Positions 1-7,087 of a stretch of 21,275 nucleotides of DNA are shown piece by piece. This DNA comes from an archaeon (GTDB lineage Archaea > Halobacteriota > Syntropharchaeia > Alkanophagales > Methanospirareceae): NCBI GenBank assembly GCA_030019325.1, contig JASEFB010000025.1:1-21275 (forward strand), read 5' to 3'. A program made the position numbers and the translations under genes. How positions within the stretch are numbered: position 1 is the first letter of the stretch; the number at the start of each line of letters is the position of its first letter. The notes under the pieces were generated by a model. That model saw only the letters and a program-made list of their open reading frames with translations, did not search any database and was not told the DNA's origin.

Positions 1-1
1 G

Positions 2-235
2 GTTGGTCTACGAACTAAAAATAGAGTTCTTGCCGGGGTTGCAATTGGTGCAACGCCTTATATAATAGCTGCAATCTCGGTGTTGTATGTATTAATTGTG
101 GAGGAGTGTTATCATGGCATGGTTGAAGAAGGCATGGCATTAGGATTACTTATTGGATTTGTAGGTTCTCTAATTGCTGCGGTTATTGCAGGAATAATAG
201 GTGGCGTATTGGGATATGTATTACGGAAAGATTGA
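2..235 (+). CDS. C-terminal part of a small glycine-rich membrane protein (5' end outside window)
   Basis: An open frame runs from the window edge to a TGA stop and encodes 77 residues with no internal stop. It contains two hydrophobic, glycine/alanine-rich stretches, roughly residues 11-34 and 46-72. They are separated by a short acidic loop (EECYHGMVEEG) and followed by a basic tail ending RKD. This layout resembles small archaeal membrane proteins of the DUF5518 kind, but that link is from memory of the general look and not from a diagnostic motif. No function can be assigned. The start codon is upstream of the window. Confidence 0.6.
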   Translation, partial: VGLRTKNRVLAGVAIGATPYIIAAISVLYVLIVEECYHGMVEEGMALGLLIGFVGSLIAAVIAGIIGGVLGYVLRKD

Positions 236-330
236 ATGGCAAAGAGAAATAGCGGGGCTGAAGGATTTAAATGACCAAAACACCACCACCAACCGAAGAT
301 GAAAAAATGATTGCAGTTTTCTTTCCAATC

Positions 331-352
331 CAAAGAAAAACCTTTTTCTTTG
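331..352. promoter_or_regulatory. Perfect 10-bp inverted repeat upstream of rqcH
   Basis: The arms CAAAGAAAAA (331-340) and TTTTTCTTTG (343-352) are exact reverse complements separated by CC. The repeat lies 33 nt before the chosen rqcH start. It could be an operator for a dimeric regulator. It could also be a hairpin terminator, with its T-rich 3' arm, for the gene ending at 235. Function is inferred; only the symmetry is seen. Confidence 0.4.
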
Positions 353-384
353 ATCAAATCAAACGTTCTTTACAAGAAAGTTTG

Positions 385-2316
385 ATGAAAGAGTCAATGA
401 GCAGTGTGGACATAGCAGCCATCGTCACCGAACTCCAAGAGCTGGTAGGCGCACGACTCGTGAAAGCTTATCAACAGGGTAGCGAAGAGATACGGCTCAA
501 GCTGCATCATAAAGAGAAAGGATCGCTTGATTTGATAATCGAAGCGGGGAAACGAATTCATCTCACCAGCTATAAGAGGCCATCACCTCGACTTCCTTCT
601 AACTTCGCCATGTTCATCAGAAAGCATCTTGGCGGCGGTCGTATTTCCCACATCCAGCAATTCGACTTCGACCGGATCGTGGAGATAACAATAGAACGTT
701 GGGATAAAAAACTCAGATTGATCGCTGAATTGCTGCCGAGGGGAAATATCGTGCTCGTTGATGAAAATGGAGAAATTATGCTGCCATTGAGACGAAAGAG
801 CTTCTCGACACGGGAGATTAAAGTGCGGAAAAAATATGAGCGCCCTCCATCACGAGAAGATCCGTTGACAATGAGCGAGCTGGAATTAGAGAATCTCTGC
901 AAGACTGCTGCTCAGGATAAAGAGGTGGTTCGCGTTCTTGCGTCTGAATTGAGCTTTGGAGGGTTATACGCGGAAGAAGTGTGTGAAAGGGCCGGGATTG
1001 ATAAGAATAAGAAGGCTCATGAGCTCACCGAAACGGAAATAAAAGCGATTCATGAGGCAATACATGCGCTCTTCGAGCCGATACTCACACATGAGAAATC
1101 CATGTTGAGAGCGCACATCGTAATGGAAGATAATGATAAGGTGGATGTGCTTCCTTTTGAGTTAGAGGTCTATAAAACGAAAGAAAAAGTGGTTTTCCCC
1201 TCTTTTAATGATGCTGCTGATGAGTTCTTCACCATGCACATAGCAGAGAGGATTGAAGAGCAAGCAAAGACCGAACACGAGGCGGAAGTCGGCAAGTACG
1301 AACGCGTTTTAAACGAGCAGCTCGAGGCGCTTCAGAAATTCCAACTCAAAGAGGATGATTGCATAAAGAAAGGAGAGTTGATCTATGCGCGGTATACTGA
1401 AATAGAAGCGATACTTCAGGGAATGGAGAAAAAACGGAAAATCGTCACGGTGAAACTGCCTGATACTGATCTCACACTTGAGCTCGATACCTCGGTTTCG
1501 TTACATAAGAATGCGAGTGCGTATTATGAGCGTGCAAAAGTCTTCAGAAAGAAACGAGAGGGAGTTGAGCGTGCGATAGAGGAGACGAGAGAGAAGATAA
1601 AAACAGAGAAGGAGAAGGAAGTACAGGTAGAGGAGGAACTCATCCCGGAGAAGAAAGAAGTCAGGCGAGAGAAAGAGGAGTGGTACGAGAAGTTCAGATG
1701 GTTTGAGACCTCAGATGGCTTTCTTGTTATCGGTGGCAAAGACGCAACGACCAATGAGATACTGGTAAAGAAATATATGACACCTAACGACCTCTTTTGC
1801 CACACTCAGGCAGAAGGTGCGCCGGTGGTAATAGCAAAAACAGGAGGAAAGGACATTTCCGGGGAGGGGTTGCGAGAAATAGCGCAATTCGCCGCTTCAT
1901 ATTCCAATCTCTGGAAATACGGGTTCTACGGGGGTGAATGCTACTGCGTTACCGGCGAGCAGGTGAGTAAGACACCACCTTCGGGGGAGTATCTAAAGAA
2001 AGGAGGCTTTATGGTGCGTGGCAAACGGCAGTATTTCAAAACGGCATTAGGGGTGTGCATCGGCATTAAAAAAAACCGACTGGTTGTATGCCCTTCCTCA
2101 GCCTCGCAAAAGGAGCAGCTGGATATCTTCGTGGAACTCGAACCCGAGGGCGAGTTAGAGAAGAACGAGCTTGCAAAAGAGATTGTGACATTTTTTGTTG
2201 AGAACGCAAAAGTGGGGAACAAAGAGGAAATTAAACGGATAGCGACATATGAGAAAGTTCTAAAATATCTACCACCCGGAAAGTCGAGGATAAAAGAGGT
2301 TTATCCACAGAGTTAA
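385..2316 (+). CDS. rqcH: RqcH/NEMF/Tae2-family ribosome quality control protein
   Basis: The protein resembles the NFACT family (NEMF, Rqc2/Tae2, RqcH), which binds peptidyl-tRNA on split large ribosomal subunits and directs C-terminal tailing of stalled chains. With the ATG at 385 the protein has 643 residues and begins MKESMSSVDIAAIV, matching the usual family N-terminus; ATG 397 is an alternative. The open frame extends further upstream to 271, but that extension is unlike the family. The conserved Asp-Arg pair needed for tRNA binding falls at D96-R97, the numbering expected for the family. A long charged coiled-coil occupies about residues 280-470. The NFACT-R (DUF814) domain follows from about 478 (RWFETSDGFLVIGGKDA). 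It is monocistronic here and convergent with the ferritin gene. Confidence 0.93.
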   Translation: MKESMSSVDIAAIVTELQELVGARLVKAYQQGSEEIRLKLHHKEKGSLDLIIEAGKRIHLTSYKRPSPRLPSNFAMFIRKHLGGGRISHIQQFDFDRIVEITIERWDKKLRLIAELLPRGNIVLVDENGEIMLPLRRKSFSTREIKVRKKYERPPSREDPLTMSELELENLCKTAAQDKEVVRVLASELSFGGLYAEEVCERAGIDKNKKAHELTETEIKAIHEAIHALFEPILTHEKSMLRAHIVMEDNDKVDVLPFELEVYKTKEKVVFPSFNDAADEFFTMHIAERIEEQAKTEHEAEVGKYERVLNEQLEALQKFQLKEDDCIKKGELIYARYTEIEAILQGMEKKRKIVTVKLPDTDLTLELDTSVSLHKNASAYYERAKVFRKKREGVERAIEETREKIKTEKEKEVQVEEELIPEKKEVRREKEEWYEKFRWFETSDGFLVIGGKDATTNEILVKKYMTPNDLFCHTQAEGAPVVIAKTGGKDISGEGLREIAQFAASYSNLWKYGFYGGECYCVTGEQVSKTPPSGEYLKKGGFMVRGKRQYFKTALGVCIGIKKNRLVVCPSSASQKEQLDIFVELEPEGELEKNELAKEIVTFFVENAKVGNKEEIKRIATYEKVLKYLPPGKSRIKEVYPQS

Positions 2317-2323
2317 AATTTCA

Positions 2324-2367
2324 TGTTGAAAAAAGAAAAAGGAGCCATAAAGAAATCATGGACTCCT
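2324..2367 (-). terminator. Hairpin plus oligo-T terminator of the ferritin gene
   Basis: Between the convergent rqcH and ferritin genes, AGGAGCCAT (2340-2348) can pair with ATGGACTCCT (2358-2367) with one bulged base. On the minus strand this stem is followed by a T-rich run (TTTTTCTTTTTT, the complement of about 2329-2340). That suits archaeal termination at oligo-T for the leftward gene. No comparable T-run follows on the plus strand. Confidence 0.45.
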
Positions 2368-2383
2368 ATCACCGATTTCGAAT

Positions 2384-2934
2384 CTACTTCAGGAACTTTG
2401 ATACGAAAGGAGAGGTCTCGCCTCTGCGTAGGAAATGTCCAGAGGGTCCTTCGCCCAGGAATTCCGAGAACCAGGACCCGTGTTCTATCTCTTCGTGAAG
2501 GATTGAAAGCGCTAGATCATAGGTTCTGTGGTCTTTCCCAGCAGTAAGATTGCAGATATTGGTATACTGACGAACTGCGCACCGTTCAGCCTCCACAAGA
2601 ACCTTCAAAATTTTATTAACATCACTGATGTCCTCAGGTAAGTATGCAGGTGGGCATCCCGATACGTCATGGAACTCCTTCATGTCTTTGGGTAGACCTC
2701 CTCCGAGTTCATAGATGCGGGGTACAAGAGCTTCAAAGTGGTTTCGGTCTTCAATTCGGGCTGTCTCCGCAATCTCCTTGATCCCTTCCCCTTCCAATCC
2801 GATGAGATTGCACCGCATGATGGTGTAATAATAGTACGTGGTAAGTTCAGCCGCTGCGTTCTCGACCAGAAGGTCTACCAATTGGTCAACGTGACCCCCG
2901 ACCTCTCCACCATTTCGCGTGTTACCTTAGCCAT
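2384..2934 (-). pseudogene. DPS-like ferritin (DPSL), apparent one-base frameshift near codon 14
   Basis: The main frame (from about 2890 down) encodes a ferritin-like four-helix protein of the archaeal DPS-like type, which oxidises and stores iron and protects against peroxide. It shows AAAELTTYYYYT, EDRNHFE, EAERCAV and EEIEHGSWF, which supply the Glu/His ligands of a di-iron centre. It also has the cysteine pair (EAERC...NIC) typical of thioferritin/DPSL proteins. The expected N-terminus, MAKVTREMVERSG, is present at 2934 in another frame. It sits behind a perfect GGAGGTGAT Shine-Dalgarno. The two frames join if one base is added in the GGGGGTCAC stretch (minus strand, about 2891-2899). 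The gene is therefore either recently broken or contains a homopolymer sequencing error. Intact length would be about 183 residues, normal for the family. Confidence 0.85.
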
Positions 2935-3025
2935 ATTATCACCTCCTATTCTTAATTAAGATGCTTTGAATAAAAATATTTTTCCATATTTCTCTGTTTT
3001 TGATGCCAGATGAGGGTGCGCTCTT

Positions 3026-3838
3026 CTAACCAAATGCTACATCAAGTACCATCATTACCGCAAAACCAATCATTCCTCCCATAGTAGCTAAATCAGTATT
3101 GCCACCACGCTGAGACTCCGGGACAAGCTCCTCGATCACAACGAAGATCATGGCACCTGCGGCAAAACTCAATGCGTATGGCAGAATAGGCTGCGCAACA
3201 ATAACTGCTGCTGCTCCAATAATGCCCGCGACAGGTTCAACAATTCCAGATAGCTGCCCATACCAGAAGCTATTCAAAGGAGGCATCCCCTCACGTCGAA
3301 GAGGCATAGAGACCGCAAGTCCTTCAGGAAAATTTTGTATGCCGATACCAATCGCCAAGGCGATGGCTGCTGCTAACGAAGCGGCAGGAAAACCGGCGGC
3401 GACAGCTCCAAAGGCAACTCCAACGGCAAGACCTTCCGGGATGTTGTGTAACGTGATGGCAAGCACAAGCAAGGTACTCCGCCGCCAAGTCGTCTTGATC
3501 CCCTCAGCTTCTTCTATCGGAAAGCCGTAGTGGAGATGCGGCAGTATCTTATCAACAACGCGTAGGAAGACGCCCCCAACGAGGGAACCCGCCGCTGCCG
3601 GAAACCATGCGGGAATATCCGTGCCTGCTGACATCTCAATGGCGGGCGCAAGCAGCGACCAGTAACTTGCCGCGATCATAACTCCACCCGCAAAACCCAG
3701 CATCCCATCGAGTACTTTCCTGCTCACGTCCTTGGCTAGAAACACCATGGCTGCCCCAAAAGCAGTCATAAGCCATGTAAAAGAGGTTGCAAGGAGAGCT
3801 TGTAGCACCGGATGAAGGGTCTGCAGAACATCTATCAT
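3026..3838 (-). CDS. ZIP-family divalent metal transporter (ZupT/GufA-like)
   Basis: A 270-residue integral membrane protein of the ZIP family, which moves Zn(II), Fe(II) or related cations into the cytoplasm. Around eight hydrophobic segments are visible. The signature metal-site helices are HNIPEGLAVG (131-140) and QNFPEGLAVS (168-177), with EELVPE near 236-241. A short His-containing loop (HLHYG, about 101) lies between the third and fourth segments. The ATG at 3838 is chosen because AAGGAGAT lies just upstream. The frame also extends to a GTG at 3859, but that codon lies before this Shine-Dalgarno. Metal preference cannot be read from sequence. It stands alone, transcribed away from the small ORF at 3927. 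Confidence 0.92.
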   Translation of the reverse strand: MIDVLQTLHPVLQALLATSFTWLMTAFGAAMVFLAKDVSRKVLDGMLGFAGGVMIAASYWSLLAPAIEMSAGTDIPAWFPAAAGSLVGGVFLRVVDKILPHLHYGFPIEEAEGIKTTWRRSTLLVLAITLHNIPEGLAVGVAFGAVAAGFPAASLAAAIALAIGIGIQNFPEGLAVSMPLRREGMPPLNSFWYGQLSGIVEPVAGIIGAAAVIVAQPILPYALSFAAGAMIFVVIEELVPESQRGGNTDLATMGGMIGFAVMMVLDVAFG

Positions 3839-3926
3839 ATTTCCATCTCCTTGTTCCACTTACCTAAAAAGTATAGTATCATTAAAAGGAACGTTATAGA
3901 ACTATTAAACTGGATTTTATCAAGAA

Positions 3927-4121
3927 ATGGATCGAAATAAACGTTCTTTCACACACTTCGCTTTTCAGATTAGAAACGATAAAATCTTGATTTTTGTTCT
4001 CGGCTATGTCATTCTGAGCCTACTCTTCATAATTCCCTATGCAGGTTGGTTCATACGTATTGTAGCGATGAGTTTGGGATTATCATCTCACTTAATTGAA
4101 CATGATTTTTCCATAACTTAA
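3927..4121 (+). CDS. Small hypothetical membrane protein or C-terminal remnant
   Basis: The frame encodes 64 residues with one strongly hydrophobic stretch (residues 21-51, including IIPYAGWFIRIVAMSLGL). The stretch resembles the last transmembrane hairpin of larger membrane proteins rather than a complete protein. It converges on, and overlaps by 71 nt, the broken 3' end of the GntP-like gene. It stops where GntP similarity ends, which suggests both are edges of one deletion. No Shine-Dalgarno is obvious. It may not be expressed. Confidence 0.35.
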   Translation: MDRNKRSFTHFAFQIRNDKILIFVLGYVILSLLFIIPYAGWFIRIVAMSLGLSSHLIEHDFSIT

Positions 4122-4668
4122 ATTTTATGATCAAAAGACCTATTAGAACGAGCTCAGTTCCCACAATGCCAAGCTCGGTTGCCGATGAATAAACACCCGG
4201 CGCGGGATAGATAAGCTCGTATGACGCGAGTGTGCCCAGACTGAGTGATGTTGCAGCCATCCCTATCGGTATCTTCTGCTTAGAAGCAACCTCTCGTGCT
4301 ATCGGTATTAATATCACATAGGCTAAGATGCAGCACATCACCGGAATAGCCACGAGGAACCCGAGCACATTCAATGCGAGGATAGGTCTCTTTGATATAC
4401 GGATAATATCATCTGCTATCACCGATGTGCCGCCAATCTCATCTAAGACCCTGCCGATGATACCGCCGCACACGATGATGATTCCAAGCTGGTAGATCAC
4501 CCTTCCCATACCAGTCAGAATCGATTCCAATCCGTCAAGCGGTTTTGCAGCTAAAAGGGCGACGAATATCGAGACACTAATCAAGCTCAGAAAAGGATTA
4601 ACCCTGAACTTAGCAGTCATAACCAGGATGAGGACCAATGCGAGGAGAAATATGAGGAGGGGCGTCAT
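4051..4668 (-). pseudogene. GntP-family organic acid permease, N-terminal half only
   Basis: The first ~180 residues match the N-terminal half of GntP-type H+ symporters for gluconate or related organic acids. Seen are hydrophobic helices from residue 3 and the family-like stretches IIVCGGIIGRVLDEIGG and GMAATSLSLGTLASYELIYP. Complete members have about 430-450 residues and 12 or so helices; this frame ends at 205. Its last ~25 residues (IKFKLWKNHVQLSE...) lose the family pattern and become polar, so the reading frame has run past a deletion point near 4125-4135. A TATA-like element at 4696-4704 suggests it may still be transcribed. A truncated permease of this type is unlikely to transport. 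Confidence 0.7.
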
Positions 4669-4695
4669 GTATTCTTACTATCATTACCCCTGGGG

Positions 4696-4704
4696 TTTAA
4701 ATAT
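4696..4704 (-). promoter_or_regulatory. TATA box of the truncated permease gene
   Basis: On the minus strand ATATTTAAA lies 28-36 nt before the ATG at 4668, so transcription would start within about 10 nt of the start codon. The position and composition fit an archaeal TATA element. Confidence 0.4.
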
Positions 4705-4720
4705 CCAACAGAAAAAAAGC

Positions 4721-4730
4721 TTATTTATAA
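4721..4730 (+). promoter_or_regulatory. TATA box of the ilvBN operon
   Basis: TTATTTATAA, preceded by an A-rich stretch suitable as a B-recognition element (4711-4719), is the only good archaeal promoter candidate before ilvB. It predicts a transcription start near 4750 and a ~40-nt leader. The palindrome ACACGTGT (4756-4763) lies just after that predicted start and could be an operator. Confidence 0.5.
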
Positions 4731-4789
4731 CAGATAACGTATACCATAATCACCCACACGTGTAGAAAGGTTACACAGGGACGCGAGAA

Positions 4790-6508
4790 ATGACAAGGGG
4801 AAAATTGAAAGGTGCGGAAATAGTAGTCGAGGAGTTGAAGAATGAAGGCGTGGAAGTAGCCTTTGGAATACCCGGTGGAGTTTTATTAGATTTGTACGAC
4901 GTGCTCTATAAGGACGAGGCAATAAGGCATATATTGATGAGGCATGAGCAATGTGCGGCACATGCTGCTGACGGCTATGCGAGGGTTTCAGGAAGACCCG
5001 GCGTTTGCATCGCCACTTCAGGCCCGGGTGCTACTAATCTCGTTACTGGACTGGCGAATGCAAATATGGATTCTTCTCCTGTTGTGGCACTGACGGGGCA
5101 GGTACCGACCGCAGCAATAGGAAGCAATGCATTCCAGGAAGCAAGCACCTTCACCATCACCATGCCGATCACGAAACATAATTTCCTCGTAACGAGAACG
5201 GAGGATTTACCCAAGGTCATCCATAACGCATTTTATATCGCTAATACCGGAAGGAAAGGTGTTGTTCTAGTTGACCTGCCAAAGGATGTCCTGGCAACAA
5301 AGGTAGACGTGGATTTGCATCCAAAAGAGACGTTTACGGGCTATAAGCCGAAGATAAAACCGAATCCGGTACAAATAAAGAAGACGGTTGAAGTCCTGGC
5401 AAATGCAGAGAGACCTCTTATATTGGCAGGTGGAGGTGTTATCAGCGCTAATGCGACCGAAGAGCTCCGCCATTTAGCAGAATTCCTCGGCGCTCCGGTA
5501 GTAACAACACTTATGGGTAAAGGAGCTATTCCGGAGAATCATCCCTTCTCCCTGGGCATGGCAGGAATGCACGGGCGAATCTATGCAAACAGGGCGATTG
5601 GTGAATGCGATGCACTGCTTGCGGTGGGAACACGGTTCAGCGACCGATTAACTGGATGGCAATTGGACCAGTTTGCCCCTGAGGCAACGTTGATACACGT
5701 GGATATCGACGCGGCTGAGATAAACAAGAACCTACAGGTTGATATACCACTTGTAGGAGACGCGAAGCTTGCACTTCAAGATATAATCAAATGGCTGGAG
5801 AAGAAGAAAACAACCAGTCCGGGAAGTGTGTGGGTACAGAGGATAAGAGAGATGCATTCGGCGTGTGAAGAATGTATAGGAGATGTGCGGAGAGAAGGAG
5901 CATCTATATCAGATATGTTAATAAAAGAGATTAATGGAATCCTGGATGACGATGTAATAGTCACAACAGAAGTGGGGCAGTGTCAGATGTTTGCCGCACA
6001 TTATTACATAACGAAGAAACCTCGTACGTTTATATCCTCCGGCGGGCTTGGGGCAATGGGATTTGGATTTCCCGCAGCGATAGGAGCAAAGGTCGCGGCA
6101 CCAGATAGGAAAGTCGTGGACATCGCAGGTGACGGAAGTTTCCTGATGACTTGCCATGACCTGGCTACTTGCGTTGAAAACGATATACAAGTGGTAGTAT
6201 GCATCTTTGACAACAGGTATTTGGGGATGGTGAGGCAGTGGCAGGAACTGTTCTTCGATAAGAAATATTCTCATACCGGTTTAGGAATAACGCCTGACTT
6301 TGTTAAGTTGGCGGAAGCGTTTGGATGTTATGGTGAGCGAGTAGAGAAGCCGGAGGATTTGAAAGACGCTCTGCATAACGCATTTGAGTCTGGAAAGCCA
6401 GCAGTTATTGATATGATCGTGGGTAAGGAGGACAAGGTATTGCCCATGATTCCTCCTGGCGGTGGTATAACGAGAATGATAGGAGCAGAACGATGCAAGC
6501 CCATATAA
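4790..6508 (+). CDS. ilvB: Acetolactate synthase large (catalytic) subunit
   Basis: The enzyme condenses two pyruvates to acetolactate, or pyruvate with 2-oxobutyrate, as the first common step of valine, leucine and isoleucine synthesis. The 572 residues are the normal length. The N-terminal ThDP domain has GIPGG (26-30) and the catalytic glutamate in RHEQCAAHAADGYAR (E53). The C-terminal ThDP pyrophosphate/Mg motif begins GDG at 447-449 and closes with N475. The C-terminus retains the PMIPPGGG tail typical of biosynthetic enzymes rather than catabolic ones. It overlaps ilvN by 16 nt, which indicates translational coupling. The next enzyme of the pathway, ilvC, follows 94 nt after ilvN under its own promoter. 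Confidence 0.97.
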   Translation: MTRGKLKGAEIVVEELKNEGVEVAFGIPGGVLLDLYDVLYKDEAIRHILMRHEQCAAHAADGYARVSGRPGVCIATSGPGATNLVTGLANANMDSSPVVALTGQVPTAAIGSNAFQEASTFTITMPITKHNFLVTRTEDLPKVIHNAFYIANTGRKGVVLVDLPKDVLATKVDVDLHPKETFTGYKPKIKPNPVQIKKTVEVLANAERPLILAGGGVISANATEELRHLAEFLGAPVVTTLMGKGAIPENHPFSLGMAGMHGRIYANRAIGECDALLAVGTRFSDRLTGWQLDQFAPEATLIHVDIDAAEINKNLQVDIPLVGDAKLALQDIIKWLEKKKTTSPGSVWVQRIREMHSACEECIGDVRREGASISDMLIKEINGILDDDVIVTTEVGQCQMFAAHYYITKKPRTFISSGGLGAMGFGFPAAIGAKVAAPDRKVVDIAGDGSFLMTCHDLATCVENDIQVVVCIFDNRYLGMVRQWQELFFDKKYSHTGLGITPDFVKLAEAFGCYGERVEKPEDLKDALHNAFESGKPAVIDMIVGKEDKVLPMIPPGGGITRMIGAERCKPI

Positions 6509-6993
6509 TTTCGTTATTGGTGGAGGATCACCCCGGAGTGCTTACGAGAATGTCCGGCATGTTCACGATGCGAGGAATCAATATCACCTCGCTTACCGTT
6601 TCACCCTGCGAAAAAAAAGGGTTATCAAGGATGACGGTGGCGATAGACGGCTCAGAGAGTGAATTAGAGAAAGTGAGAAAACAGCTCAGCAACCTGATAG
6701 AGGTGGTAAAAATTGTTGATTTGAAGGAGGACAAGGCGGTTATCCGGGATTTATGCCTTATGAAGGTCCATGTGAAGGATTCAAATGCTCGTTCTGAGGT
6801 CATGCAACTTGCAGAAGCTTACAGAGCGAAGATAGCCAATGCTACATTAGATTCGATAATAGTCGAGCTTACGGAAGAGCCGAAAACGATAGACCGGTTT
6901 GTAGATTTGATGAAACATTTTGGTGTAAAGCAATTGTTCAGGACGGGAGTTACGGCTATTGGTATGGATACAGGTGGGGGATTGGAGCGATAG
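6493..6993 (+). CDS. ilvN: Acetolactate synthase small (regulatory) subunit
   Basis: A 166-residue regulatory partner of IlvB that confers valine feedback inhibition and activates the large subunit. The N-terminal ACT domain spans about residues 3-75 (ISLLVEDHPGVLTRMSGMF, RGINITSLTV). The C-terminal small-subunit domain follows (CLMKVHV, RAKIANATLDSIIVELT, IDRFVDLMKHFGVKQLFRTGVTA). The start lies inside the end of ilvB. An AGGAG about 6-8 nt upstream fixes the ATG. The length is ordinary for an archaeal IlvN/IlvH. Confidence 0.96.
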   Translation: MQAHIISLLVEDHPGVLTRMSGMFTMRGINITSLTVSPCEKKGLSRMTVAIDGSESELEKVRKQLSNLIEVVKIVDLKEDKAVIRDLCLMKVHVKDSNARSEVMQLAEAYRAKIANATLDSIIVELTEEPKTIDRFVDLMKHFGVKQLFRTGVTAIGMDTGGGLER

Positions 6994-7020
6994 AATTACG
7001 AACATGGCGTTTGCGGGATT

Positions 7021-7045
7021 TCGTGAGATGTCACGATAACTCACG
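7021..7045. promoter_or_regulatory. Overlapping dyads before the ilvC promoter
   Basis: TCGTGA (7021-7026) and TCACGA (7031-7036) form one perfect dyad. CGTGAG (7022-7027) and CTCACG (7040-7045) form another that shares its left arm. They lie 16-40 bp upstream of the ilvC TATA box, so they could be an activator or repressor site. They could also be alternative hairpins ending the ilvBN transcript, but no T-run follows. Confidence 0.35.
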
Positions 7046-7060
7046 CGGGGAAAAGCAACA

Positions 7061-7068
7061 TTTATAAA
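7061..7068 (+). promoter_or_regulatory. TATA box of ilvC
   Basis: TTTATAAA, preceded by AAAAGCAACA, begins 27 nt before the ATG at 7088. That spacing predicts transcription starting at or next to that ATG. It indicates that ilvC has a promoter separate from ilvBN. Confidence 0.55.
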
Positions 7069-7087
7069 GAAGATACAATTACTTCTA

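Noticed and set aside
2323..2547. Plus-strand ORF of 74 codons after rqcH
   Set aside because: It lies antisense to the 3' end of the ferritin gene and across its terminator hairpin, with low-complexity, arginine-rich sequence and no family features.
4756..4763. ACACGTGT palindrome near the predicted ilvB transcription start
   Set aside because: Eight bases of symmetry alone are common by chance. Mentioned with the promoter but not called as an operator.
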